45,452 nucleotides of DNA, taken from Phycisphaerales bacterium (GTDB lineage Bacteria; Planctomycetota; Phycisphaerae; Phycisphaerales; UBA1924). This document shows positions 1-7,478 of the stretch, in pieces. Every line of letters begins with the position of its first letter. Position 1 is the first letter of the stretch. A program made the translations under genes and the position numbers. The notes beneath the pieces were generated by a model, which was not told the DNA's origin, searched no databases, and saw nothing but the letters and a program-made list of their open reading frames with translations. Location of the stretch: assembly GCA_019750095.1 (NCBI GenBank), contig JAIEOW010000119.1, positions 1-45,452 of the forward strand. The letters are read 5' to 3'.

Positions 1-2
1 CA

Positions 3-257
3 ACAGACAAGAGCGAAGAGCACTATACAAAGACGGTTCTTTTGGCACTTGGCGCTGGCGCTTGCGTTCCGAAGAAGTTGGATGTCGAATATCCAACCGA
101 ACTTGAAGGCAAGAACATTTTCTACGCCGTCAAAAACAAAGAAGGTTTCAAAGGAAAAGACGTACTCATCATTGGCGGCGGCGACTCCGCTGTCGACTGG
201 GCCAACGAATTCTCCGGTTTTGCAAAAGTAACCTTGATTCACCGCCGCGATCAGTTC
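3..257 (+). CDS. Ferredoxin--NADP(+) reductase (YumC/thioredoxin-reductase-like), internal fragment
   Basis: Partial at both ends. The frame opens at base 3, before the window, and reads about 85 family residues. Visible are VLLALGAGACVPKKL, the loop before the NAD(P)-binding domain, then the nucleotide-binding glycine motif IIGGGDSAVDWA and VTLIHRRDQF. This order and the 'GDSAVDWA' wording fit the YumC-type ferredoxin-NADP reductases, flavoproteins of the thioredoxin-reductase superfamily that pass electrons between NADPH and ferredoxin. Family resemblance stops at the F encoded at 255-257, where the family continues 'RA..'; the frame then runs on in meaningless Arg/Pro/His-rich sequence. 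The fragment has lower G+C and AT-richer codons (aaa, gaa, ttt) than everything to its right. It is most likely foreign DNA joined to this genome, by assembly or by recombination. Confidence 0.75.
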
Positions 258-764
258 CAGCAACTCGTCGGCCGTCGCAAACGACCCGCCATTCTCCACC
301 ACCACCCGCACGCCCGACTTGTCGGCGTGATCCACCACCTTGCCAAGCCGACGCGCAATCCGCGAAATCGCCGCCGCCCGCTTCTCACGCGCCGGAAACT
401 CAAACCCGAACACCCGCACCAGCGGACACTCAAGCCCAACGGCCAGGTCCACCGCGCGCTTGCCCTCGCGCACCGCTCGCTCAACATGATCCGAGAAATA
501 CCCCACCACCGGCGGCCACACCGGCTCATCAAACCGCACGCCCGTCGCCAGCGAACTGATTTCCACCCCGCGCTCAAGGAACATCGACCGCACCTTCGCT
601 TCACCCGTCATGGCCGGGTCACACGCAAAACGGCGCGAGTCATCCCCAAACGTCCGCAGTTCCACCGCCTCAAACCCAAGCTTGAGCGCTCGCTCCGCGA
701 CCTCGCGCAAGAGCCAATCCGGACAGGCCACCGTGCTGAAAGCGGGCTTGAGCATCATGCTCAT
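243..764 (-). CDS. Sugar phosphate isomerase/epimerase (AP endonuclease 2-like TIM barrel), 3'-truncated
   Basis: Starts at the ATG at 764 (MSMMLKPAFSTVACPDW) and reads to about 243, where sequence of another origin begins; about 174 residues of a usual 260-290 remain. Typical TIM-barrel xylose-isomerase-like (IolE-type) segments are seen: a first strand with FSTVACPDWLLREVAERA, then FEAVELRTF, ISSLATGVRF, PLVRVFGFE and VRVVVENGGSFATADELLELI. The VVVEN glutamate is the usual metal or substrate ligand. The C-terminal half, with the remaining metal ligands, is missing. It lies 30 bp downstream of the histidine kinase gene on the same strand and is probably cotranscribed with it. The substrate cannot be inferred. 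In-frame ATGs at 758 and 755 are alternative starts. Confidence 0.72.
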
Positions 765-794
765 GGTAAGTCCATTCCCCTCAGGATTCTCCAC

Positions 795-1721
795 TCACCC
801 CGCAGACATCGACGGCTTTGCCCCACTCGCCCCCGGCACACTCAAAGGCAGCACCACGCAGAAATCCGATCCCACGTTCGGCTCACTCGTCAGAATCAAC
901 CGCCCCCCGTGCTCCTCGATCAGCCGTCGCGATGTCGGAAGCCCCAGCCCCGACCCGCCCCCCTTGGTCGTGAAGTACGGCTTGAAGATCTGCCCGCGCA
1001 GTTCCTCCGACACCCCCGGCCCGGTATCGATCACATGAATCTCCGCCACCGGCGTCGCCTTGCCCGCCACCAGCTCCCGATCCATCGTCTGCCGCGTCCG
1101 CAGAATCAGCTCACTCACCCGCCCATCGCCCGTTTGCCCCGCTGCAGAACTCTCGCCCCGCCCCTCCACCCCGGCCATCGCCTGCGTCGCGTTGATCATC
1201 AGGTTCAACATCGCCTGCTTCACCGCCCGAGAGTCGATCGCCGCCACGATCGGCTGATCACTCAGGTCCGTCCGAATCCGCACCCGATGCCGCTCGGCCT
1301 CCGGCAGATAAAAGTCCGCAAGCTCGCGCACCAGCTCATTCACATCCAGCGGCCGCCGATCCAGGTGAATCTGCCCCGCAAACTCCAGAAAGTCCTGCAG
1401 GATTCCCCTCAGCCGCTCCGTCTCACGCTGCAACGCCTTGGCCCGATTCAGCAATCGGCTGCGCTCGTCTTGTGGAATCTCCAGATCCTGCACACCCTCC
1501 ACCAGCAGCCCCGCGTTCAGCCCGATTGTCGAAAGCGGATTCTTGATCTCATGCGCAAGCCCGCCCGTCATCGAGCCGATCTCGGCCATCCGCTCGGCCT
1601 GCCGCGCACGCCGCTCCGCCACCCGCACGCGCTGCACGTGCCGGCGCACCAAGGCCCACGCCGCCAGCGTGGCCAGCAGCATGCCCATGCCCAGCCCAAG
1701 ACTGAGTGACCCGAGTTCCAT
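795..1721 (-). CDS. Sensor histidine kinase, single membrane helix, no sensor domain
   Basis: A 308-residue protein starting at ATG 1721, which removes eight unconvincing residues of the longer frame. One hydrophobic helix (about residues 5-25) is followed by a basic, helical linker and a HisKA dimerisation domain with the phospho-acceptor motif GLAHEIKNPLSTIGLN (His57). The HATPase domain has the N box (NLMINATQA, Asn173/Asn177), G1 DTGPG (232-236), KPYFTTK and G2 GGGSGLGL (254-261). There is no periplasmic, PAS or HAMP domain, so the signal input is unclear. It has the NtrB-like compact form often paired with a sigma-54 activator, but no response regulator is seen nearby: an orphan kinase. 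The truncated isomerase follows 30 bp downstream. Confidence 0.85.
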   Translation of the reverse strand: MELGSLSLGLGMGMLLATLAAWALVRRHVQRVRVAERRARQAERMAEIGSMTGGLAHEIKNPLSTIGLNAGLLVEGVQDLEIPQDERSRLLNRAKALQRETERLRGILQDFLEFAGQIHLDRRPLDVNELVRELADFYLPEAERHRVRIRTDLSDQPIVAAIDSRAVKQAMLNLMINATQAMAGVEGRGESSAAGQTGDGRVSELILRTRQTMDRELVAGKATPVAEIHVIDTGPGVSEELRGQIFKPYFTTKGGGSGLGLPTSRRLIEEHGGRLILTSEPNVGSDFCVVLPLSVPGASGAKPSMSAG

Positions 1722-1759
1722 GCCAGCCACCGTAGCGCACCACACGCCTTCAGCGTGCT

Positions 1760-2044
1760 CTATCGCCTCGGCGATCTGGAGTACGCCCGCTTGGGAATCG
1801 TCACTTCCAAAGCGTCATTGCGCACGACTTTGGAGGCATGCCAACCCTTGTCGGTCAGCTCCGCGTCGTACACCACCGACGATCCGTCCTTCAAAACCCG
1901 GAACCCATCCCCCTGGATCTTCGAGTAGTGGACGAAGATGTCCTGACCCTCAGGACCAACGATGAACCCGAAGCCCTTCTTCGGGTCAAACCACTTCACC
2001 TGCCCGGTGATCTCCGTAAGCCGATCGGTTGAGGCGTCTGACAT
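1760..2044 (-). CDS. Cold-shock domain protein (CspA family)
   Basis: A 94-residue single-stranded nucleic-acid-binding protein. The OB-fold cold-shock domain spans about 13-75 and keeps both RNA-binding motifs: RNP1 KGFGFI (23-28) and RNP2 DIFVHY (35-40), with GQVKWFDPKKG just before. It has about 10 extra N-terminal residues and a short basic C-terminal tail (KRAYSRSPRR), longer than the usual ~67-70 residues. I chose ATG 2044 because a GGAG lies six bases upstream on the minus strand and because the 55 residues before it in the open frame are Gly/Arg-rich noise. The strand upstream holds a long imperfect hairpin (2205-2263) that could lie in a leader, as in other cold-shock mRNAs. It probably acts as an RNA chaperone. 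Confidence 0.93.
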   Translation of the reverse strand: MSDASTDRLTEITGQVKWFDPKKGFGFIVGPEGQDIFVHYSKIQGDGFRVLKDGSSVVYDAELTDKGWHASKVVRNDALEVTIPKRAYSRSPRR

Positions 2045-2383
2045 TCCGATCTCCGCTAGGAGGGCGACAAAGCCGTCGGTCGGAATGCTCCGATCAGACG
2101 TTCCTGCCGCGAACAACAAGGATGTGCCACCACCCCGCCCGGCCAGCAACTCCCCACGAGCTGCTGACCACTGAACGTGCCGGGACTCAACACCTCCCCG
2201 CCTCGCCAAGCACCCGGTTCGACACCCGGCAACTCCGGGACGCCCGAACCACGCTCGCTTGGCACGAAACTGGGAACTGTCTTCATCACAACTTCACCAG
2301 ACTACCAACAGCGCGAGCGATCCGCCAAGAACCGTCTCACTTCGTTGTGCATAACTTGGCGGAACCCCGACACTTTTGGCATG
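2045..2383. other. Intergenic stretch upstream of the cold-shock gene
   Basis: No credible gene. It lies between the cold-shock start and the pnp terminator and holds the nested hairpin at 2205-2263. Open frames here are GC-rich noise. A promoter for the cold-shock gene must lie here, but I could not pick a convincing -35/-10 pair. Confidence 0.6.
2205..2263. repeat. 59-nt nested inverted repeat, possible structured leader of the cold-shock mRNA
   Basis: Three nested pairings lie in one arm-to-arm structure: GCCAAGC (2205-2211) with GCTTGGC (2257-2263), GGTTCG (2216-2221) with CGAACC (2245-2250), and CCCGG (2225-2229) with CCGGG (2235-2239) around a CAACT loop. It sits about 160 bases before the cold-shock start codon on the minus strand. 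No T-run follows on either strand, so it is not an obvious terminator. Confidence 0.45.
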
Positions 2384-2415
2384 AAAAAAGGCCGTGGGCA
2401 CCATCGCCCACGGCC
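2384..2415 (-). terminator. Intrinsic terminator after pnp
   Basis: On the minus strand a perfect 10-bp stem, GGCCGTGGGC / GCCCACGGCC (2390-2399 and 2406-2415) with a six-base loop, is followed at once by six T (2384-2389). It lies 48 bases beyond the pnp stop codon. Confidence 0.92.
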
Positions 2416-2463
2416 TCAAAACTCTTGTCAACACAAAGGGTTGAGCGAACGCGACAACGCCGC

Positions 2464-4821
2464 TCACTCATCCCGGCGAGGCCGACGGTCGCCGCCGCGC
2501 CCGCCACCTCCACCACCACCCCCACCACCGCCGCGACCACCGCGGCCGCCGCGATCGCCGCCACGGTCACCACCGCGGTCACCGCCGCGATCTCCACCAC
2601 CACGCTCGCCGCCGCGAGACTCGGCCGGTGCCGGAGCGCCCGCCATCGCCGGGTCCTGCTCGCCACCACCACCGCCGCCCGCGCCTTCCATCAGCGCCTT
2701 GCGGCTGAGCTTGATGCGACCCTGATCGTCCACCAGGATCACCTTCACCTTCACGATGTCGCCCACACGCACGACATCGGTCACGTTCTTCACATACCCA
2801 TCGGCAAGCTCCGAGATGTGGCACATCCCGTCGGTCCCCGGCGCGAGTTCGATGAACGCGCCAAAGTCCTTGGTCGAGACCACCTTGCCCGTGTAGATCG
2901 TGCCGACCTTGATCTCCTCGGTCAGCGCCTCGATCTCGCTCTTGGCCATGTCGATCGACTCGCCGTTCGGAGCCGCGATCATGACCGTGCCGTCGTCCTC
3001 GACGTCGATGCTCACGCCGTACTTCTCCTGCATCCCGCGGATCGTCTTGCCGCCCGGCCCGATCAGCTTGCCGATCTTCTCCGGGTTGATGTGGATCGTC
3101 ACCAGACGCGGCGCAAACACGCTGATCGCCTCGCGCGGCTTGGCGATCACGCTCTCCATGATGTCGATGATCTCCAGCCGACCCTTGCGGGCCTGCTCGA
3201 AGATCCGCTCCACCTGGCTCAGCGTCAGCCCGCGGGTCTTCAGATCAAGCTGAATCCCCGTGATGCCCTCGCGGGAGCCCGACACCTTGAAGTCCATGTC
3301 GCCGAAGAAGTCCTCTTCGCCGATGATGTCCGTCACGAACACCTCGCTCGCGTCGTTGTCATCACTGAAGCGGCCGACCGAGATGCCGGCCACCGTGTTC
3401 TTGATCGGCACGCCCGCGTCCATGAGCGCAAGGCACCCGCCGCAGACCGAGGCCATCGATGACGACCCGTTGCTCTCGGTGATATCGCTCACCACGCGGA
3501 TCGTGTACGGAAACTCTTCCGGCGACGGCAGCACGCCCATAAGCGATCGCTCCGCCAGCGCGCCGTGACCGATCTCGCGACGGCCCGGAGCCATGATTCG
3601 CTTCGCCTCGCCGGTTGAGAACGGCGGAAAGTTGTAGTGCAGCATGAACTTCTTGCTGTACTCAGGCAGCAAACCATCGATGATCTGCTCATCCTTGCCC
3701 GTGCCCAGCGTCACGCTCACCAAAGACTGCGTCTCGCCGCGCTGGAAGAACGCCGACCCGTGCGTGCGCTCAAAGACGCCAACCTGACCCTCGATCGGGC
3801 GAAGCTGCGTCGCCCCGCGACCGTCGGCGCGGATGCCGCTCTCGACGATCAGCTTGCGTGTGATCTTCTCTTCAAGCCGACGCAGCGCGTCCTTGGCCTG
3901 CGAGCGACGCTTGCTGGTCGCCGCATACGTCTCATAGTTCCCGGACGAATCGACCTTGAAGTGCGTATCCAGAACCTCGGTGATGATCTTGTCAACCGCC
4001 TCGCCGCGTTCCTTCTTGCTCTTGATCTTCCGCGCCTCGGTCATCTTCGCCGTGGCGAGCTTCTTCACCTGCTCAACCACTTCCGGAGCGGGCAGCGTCC
4101 GCTCGCCATCGCGCTTGGGCTTGCCGGCCTTCTTCACCAGCTCGTTGATCAGCCCAAGGGTCTCCTTGACCTGGTCATACCCAAACTCCATCGCCGCCAG
4201 CACGCCCGCCTCGTCCACCTCGGCGGCGCCGACCTCGATCATGTTGATCCCGTCCTTGTGCCCAGCGAGCACCAGGTCAAGATCGGAATACTCCATCTGC
4301 GTCACCGTCGGGTTCACGACAAACCGCAGCCCGTCGTCGGTGTGCACCCGCGCGACGCGCACCGTCGCCGTCGGGCCTTCAAACGGCGCATCGCTCAGCG
4401 CAAGCGCGGCCGAGGCCGCCGTGCACGCCAGCATGTCCGAGTCGTTCTCCCCGTCATGGCTCATCACAAAGACCTGCACCTGGATCTCGTCGATGAACCC
4501 ATCCGGAAACAGCGGGCGCATCGGGCGATCGATCATGCGCATCGTGAGAATTTCCTTCTCCGATGGCGGGCCTTCGCGCTTCCGGAATCCGCCCGGAAAC
4601 TTGCCCGCGGCCGAGGTCTTCTCGCGGTAATCCACCGTCAGCGGGAAAAAGTCGATCCCCTCACGCGGCTTGGCCCGCACCACCGTCGCCAGCACCGATG
4701 TGCCGGCATAGTGCGCGATCACGGCGGCGTCGCACAGCTTCGCGACCTTCCCCGTCTCCATGGTCAACGTGCGTCCACCGATCTCGCGCTCAACGCGGAT
4801 GGTTCCAAGTGCTGTCGTCAT
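2464..4821 (-). CDS. pnp: Polyribonucleotide nucleotidyltransferase (PNPase) with an RGG-rich tail
   Basis: A 785-residue phosphorolytic 3'-5' exoribonuclease, a core RNA-decay enzyme acting as a trimer in the cytoplasm. The order is complete: first RNase PH domain (from 1; FPGGF at 75-79), the helical linker, second RNase PH domain (from about 330; GETQSLVSVTLG and the catalytic-site GDMDFKVSGS), KH domain (about 576-639; IGPGGK) and S1 domain (640-710; DFGAFIEL, GMCHISEL). Residues 711-785 form an unusual tail of repeated RGGD/RGG units and a run of glycines, probably an extra RNA-binding region. I start at ATG 4821 (MTTALGTIRVEREIGG), preceded by GGAAGAG; the 50 residues upstream in the frame lack family similarity. 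rpsO lies upstream, the classic rpsO-pnp order. Confidence 0.97.
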   Translation of the reverse strand: MTTALGTIRVEREIGGRTLTMETGKVAKLCDAAVIAHYAGTSVLATVVRAKPREGIDFFPLTVDYREKTSAAGKFPGGFRKREGPPSEKEILTMRMIDRPMRPLFPDGFIDEIQVQVFVMSHDGENDSDMLACTAASAALALSDAPFEGPTATVRVARVHTDDGLRFVVNPTVTQMEYSDLDLVLAGHKDGINMIEVGAAEVDEAGVLAAMEFGYDQVKETLGLINELVKKAGKPKRDGERTLPAPEVVEQVKKLATAKMTEARKIKSKKERGEAVDKIITEVLDTHFKVDSSGNYETYAATSKRRSQAKDALRRLEEKITRKLIVESGIRADGRGATQLRPIEGQVGVFERTHGSAFFQRGETQSLVSVTLGTGKDEQIIDGLLPEYSKKFMLHYNFPPFSTGEAKRIMAPGRREIGHGALAERSLMGVLPSPEEFPYTIRVVSDITESNGSSSMASVCGGCLALMDAGVPIKNTVAGISVGRFSDDNDASEVFVTDIIGEEDFFGDMDFKVSGSREGITGIQLDLKTRGLTLSQVERIFEQARKGRLEIIDIMESVIAKPREAISVFAPRLVTIHINPEKIGKLIGPGGKTIRGMQEKYGVSIDVEDDGTVMIAAPNGESIDMAKSEIEALTEEIKVGTIYTGKVVSTKDFGAFIELAPGTDGMCHISELADGYVKNVTDVVRVGDIVKVKVILVDDQGRIKLSRKALMEGAGGGGGGEQDPAMAGAPAPAESRGGERGGGDRGGDRGGDRGGDRGGRGGRGGGGGGGGGGGRGGDRRPRRDE

Positions 4822-5102
4822 TGCTCTTCCACCTTGGCCGCGCGAACTCTCCGCGCCGCTCAAATGGCCCCGATCGCTCAAGGCGTGCGCCAATCGCACA
4901 TCCTGAGAGCGTCCAACGGCCGTATCCATACTCTGGATCGATCCGCTCTGGACCCTAGAGGCAGAAGACAAACATCAGTCGAATCTCGCAAGACCGACTG
5001 CCGATTGTCCACTGCCACCCGGCTCCGCAGCAAAGCGACCCGGCGCATGCCCGCCCACCCGCACGCGCGTCGTGGGACCAATCGGACGTACGCCCAAAAC
5101 CG
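4822..5102. other. rpsO-pnp intergenic region
   Basis: About 280 bases between the rpsO terminator and the pnp start, with no gene. A pnp promoter and perhaps an autoregulatory leader (known for pnp in Escherichia coli) would lie here. I saw no convincing long hairpin just before the start codon. Confidence 0.5.
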
Positions 5103-5134
5103 AAAAGGCCCGCGAGTCTTTCGACACGCGGGCC
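5103..5134 (-). terminator. Intrinsic terminator after rpsO
   Basis: Minus-strand stem GGCCCGCG / CGCGGGCC (5107-5114 and 5127-5134), 12-base loop, then TTTT (5103-5106). It begins eight bases after the rpsO stop, so pnp is probably transcribed largely from its own promoter or by read-through. Confidence 0.85.
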
Positions 5135-5142
5135 CGTGTGGC

Positions 5143-5409
5143 TTACTTGCGCAGACCAAGCTTCTGGATCAGCGCGGAATACTTGTCCGTATCCTCCCGC
5201 GCCAGATACTTCAAAAGCCGGTTCCGCTGCGACACCATCTTGGTCAGCCCAAGACGGCTGTGATTGTCCTTGTCATGCCCACGCAGGTGATCGGCGAGCC
5301 CGTTGATACGCTCGGTGAGCACCGCAATCTGAACTTCCGGTGACCCGGAGTCCGTGGCATGGCGGCGATGATCGCGAATGGTCGTCTGCTTGTGCTGCGC
5401 GGAAATCAT
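5143..5409 (-). CDS. rpsO: 30S ribosomal protein S15
   Basis: Complete at 88 residues, the usual S15 length. It carries the family signature [22 protein letters not shown] near the N-terminus (given in part), then [13 protein letters not shown] (40-52) and the [12 protein letters not shown]-like helix here reading [20 protein letters not shown] (58-77). S15 binds 16S rRNA early and organises the platform of the small subunit. ATG 5409 gives the normal family length; the 29 upstream residues of the open frame are not conserved. No strong Shine-Dalgarno is seen before it. Confidence 0.98.
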   Translation of the reverse strand: MISAQHKQTTIRDHRRHATDSGSPEVQIAVLTERINGLADHLRGHDKDNHSRLGLTKMVSQRNRLLKYLAREDTDKYSALIQKLGLRK

Positions 5410-5634
5410 GGAGATTGGTTCTGCCAAAAAACGTGGTCTGTTCGGGTCACTCGGCCAGACCCAAGAATAGTCACCCCGCCCATACGGATCAATCACCCCA
5501 TCGGCCCCTCCTTCTGCCCCCCCGTCGCGGCACGGGCAATCCGCATCCGGACTCCGCCCGCAACGCCCGTGGCGCGGCCGACCGCCTCAGGACCTCTATC
5601 CGCAAACCCGGGAAGTTCCCATTCCCTTTGGCTC

Positions 5635-5732
5635 CAGCCCGCAACGCGGGCGGCATCCCTTTGCCAGGGGCGTAAGCCCCTGGTGACCTGCTCCCCCTCT
5701 CAAAGCCCGCGAAGCGGGCGACAGTACTCCAC
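5635..5732. repeat. 98-bp palindrome-rich direct repeat, copy 1
   Basis: It contains three hairpins in a row: GCCCGC/GCGGGC, CCAGGGGC-GTAA-GCCCCTGG and GCCCGC-GAA-GCGGGC, ending GACAGTACTCCAC. Copy 2 at 6135-6232 has the same length and order, with most differences in the loop and linker between the second and third hairpins. This pattern suggests conserved structure, as in REP/BIME-like elements. Confidence 0.85.
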
Positions 5733-5772
5733 TCGACAGGTGGCCCCGACCGCAATGGCCAAACTCTCGTGC

Positions 5773-5809
5773 CCGTGCCACCGACCGCGGCTCTGAGCGG
5801 TCGGTGTGC
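5773..5809. repeat. 37-bp inverted repeat, left arm
   Basis: Perfectly complementary to 5991-6027, with 181 bases between. Each arm is itself a hairpin (ACCGACCGC / GCGGTCGGT around GGCTCTGA). The spacer has no open frame I would trust. Confidence 0.85.
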
Positions 5810-5990
5810 TTCGGAAGGCTCGTGCTCCTCCACGCTGTCCGATGAAGCCCTGCCACACGACCCAGTCGCGCGGGTCTCTGGGTCTTCAGTCGATCTCTAC
5901 GTCCATCGTCCGTATCATTGGACTCGCCGCGTGGAGCCCTCGCCCCGGGGAGTGCATTCCGATGATGGATCTTGCTGTCACTCGATCAAG

Positions 5991-6027
5991 GCACACCGAC
6001 CGCTCAGAGCCGCGGTCGGTGGCACGG
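5991..6027. repeat. 37-bp inverted repeat, right arm
   Basis: Exact reverse complement of 5773-5809. The match ends abruptly at both sides. Confidence 0.85.
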
Positions 6028-6134
6028 CGTGATGCCGCGAGGGTGCCCAGAGGTGGTTGGTGCCACCGGCCGTCTGCGATCCGAGTCTGGGTCAGCACTC
6101 AAAGCGAGCAACGCATCCAATCGCCTTCGGACTT

Positions 6135-6232
6135 CAGCCCGCAAAGCGGGCGGCATCCCGTTGCCAGGGGCGTAAGCCCCTGGTGAACCGCTTGATCTCT
6201 TCAAGCCCGCGAAGCGGGCGACAGTTCTCCAC
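6135..6232. repeat. 98-bp palindrome-rich direct repeat, copy 2
   Basis: Second copy of the element at 5635-5732, same orientation. The same three hairpins are kept, including CCAGGGGC-GTAA-GCCCCTGG, and it ends GACAGTTCTCCAC. Confidence 0.85.
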
Positions 6233-6362
6233 AACCAACTCCCGGCACCCCGCCTCCGGAGAACCTTGACAAATACCAAACACAAGCCATACTCTCACAA
6301 TCAGACCGACCGCGGGTCCAATCACCGGGCTCCAGGTCCAAGGGGAACACAGGGGGAAACAC

Positions 6363-7478
6363 ATGTCATCGTCTCATTCCGATCACGGGTACCGCCACCC
6401 TCCGGGTGGCGATCGGGCCGCGCACGCAACTCAGAAACCGCCATCACTCCAGAAACCCGGCAACCCCCACCGCCTCGCCGTCGATCCCGACGACGAGCCC
6501 GAACTCCTCGCCCTCTTCTTTGACCCTCAGGAGAGCTTCCACTCCATCGCCGAGAAGCTCAAGGTCTCCATCCGCGACATCGCCGCGTGGGCCGCTCGGT
6601 CCGACATCCTGCCCCAACTCGAATCCATCGCCAAAGTCTCCGAGCTCCGCGCCCGAATCCTCGCCGGCGAACGCACCGTCCAAGCCGTCCAGGCCCTCGC
6701 GGCCTCCGCCGACGTGCTCCACACCGACTCCTTCGCCCAGGCCTCCAGCGCCACCAAGTCCCGCCTCCTCGAAACCGCCCGCAAATCCGCAAACGTCATC
6801 CTCAAAATCCGAGGCCTGGACGCAGACCCAGGCACCCCAGAAACACCATCAGCAGAGCCCGGTCCCATACCTCCCATCCCCTCGGCACCGGAGGACTCTC
6901 CGCGCAATGATCCGAAAGAAACCACACATTTAGCATCGGCGCCCAACCCAAAGAGCTCCGCCGCCAGATCGATCGACCAGCGCGAACCGGCTGCGGCGCA
7001 AGGCACTCACCCGGTGCCCACACCTCAGGCCCCAACCTCGTCCCCGTGCTCGGAGATGCACAGCCGCATCCCCACCGTGCCATTGCGGCTGCTCGGCGCC
7101 AGCTTGTTCCGGCACGCCGACCTTGCACAGCGAAGGTTGTTGAACCAGGACGAGCCTCGCACAACCCGCTCCTCCGACACCGACGACCCCGTGCTCGTCG
7201 AATCGATCGACGGCCCCGCTGGATACGGACCATACCGATCCTCGCACCACTCCCACACGTTCCCGATCATGTCATGCAGCCCAAACTTGTTCTTGGAAAA
7301 GTGCATCACCGGTGAAGTCTCGGCAAAGCCATCATCCCAAGGCGCTGCTTCCCAGTTGTACGGATACTCGCGCTTGGCAGACTGGTCGTACAGATTCGCG
7401 TGCTTCTGCCCGTCACGTATCGACGGCCCCCATGGATACGCCTGCTGCTCCCCCGCACGACACGCATACTCCCACTGA
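6363..7478 (+). CDS. Hypothetical protein with HTH-like segment; C-terminus uncertain
   Basis: Not recognised. ATG 6363 follows an AGGGGGAAAC purine stretch. Residues 1-38 are polar and disordered-looking. Residues 40-155 look like real protein: FFDPQESFHSIAEKLKVSIRDIAAWAAR (start of it, 52-79) resembles a helix-turn-helix, followed by long helices with regular hydrophobic spacing to LKIRGLDAD. Residues 156-220 are Pro/Ser-rich. From about residue 221 the frame lies antisense to the TIR-FGE gene and becomes His/Pro/Arg-rich, so that last 450 bases is probably not selected as protein. Either the real gene ends near base 7024 after a lost stop, or the two genes truly overlap tail to tail. It may regulate the neighbouring locus, which is inference from position only. 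Confidence 0.5.
   Translation: MSSSHSDHGYRHPPGGDRAAHATQKPPSLQKPGNPHRLAVDPDDEPELLALFFDPQESFHSIAEKLKVSIRDIAAWAARSDILPQLESIAKVSELRARILAGERTVQAVQALAASADVLHTDSFAQASSATKSRLLETARKSANVILKIRGLDADPGTPETPSAEPGPIPPIPSAPEDSPRNDPKETTHLASAPNPKSSAARSIDQREPAAAQGTHPVPTPQAPTSSPCSEMHSRIPTVPLRLLGASLFRHADLAQRRLLNQDEPRTTRSSDTDDPVLVESIDGPAGYGPYRSSHHSHTFPIMSCSPNLFLEKCITGEVSAKPSSQGAASQLYGYSRLADWSYRFACFCPSRIDGPHGYACCSPARHAYSH

Larger units (their letters stand above)
5410..6362. other. Repeat-rich, gene-free island
   Basis: About 950 bases with no credible gene on either strand. Its content is two near-identical 98-bp direct repeats exactly 500 bp apart (5635-5732, 6135-6232) that enclose a pair of 37-bp perfect inverted repeats (5773-5809, 5991-6027). 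A promoter for rpsO should lie at the left edge and a ribosome site for the 6363 gene at the right edge (AGGGGGAAAC just before its ATG). Confidence 0.7.

Noticed and set aside
258-1709. Continuation of the reductase frame to base 1709 as one 555-residue protein
   Set aside because: Past base 257 it is His/Pro/Arg-rich and antisense to the isomerase and kinase genes.
2205-2263. tRNA-like GGTTCG arm
   Set aside because: No anticodon arm, acceptor stem of seven pairs or CCA in register; it is only a nested hairpin.
2029-5343. Long plus-strand open frames over pnp and rpsO
   Set aside because: Mirror-image artefacts of GC-rich codons on the minus strand; no family features.
5635-6232. CRISPR array
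   Set aside because: Only two 98-bp units with 402 bases between; no regular spacers and no cas genes.
7025-7200. Proven diversity-generating retroelement target
   Set aside because: No reverse transcriptase or template repeat is seen in the window; left as a check only.
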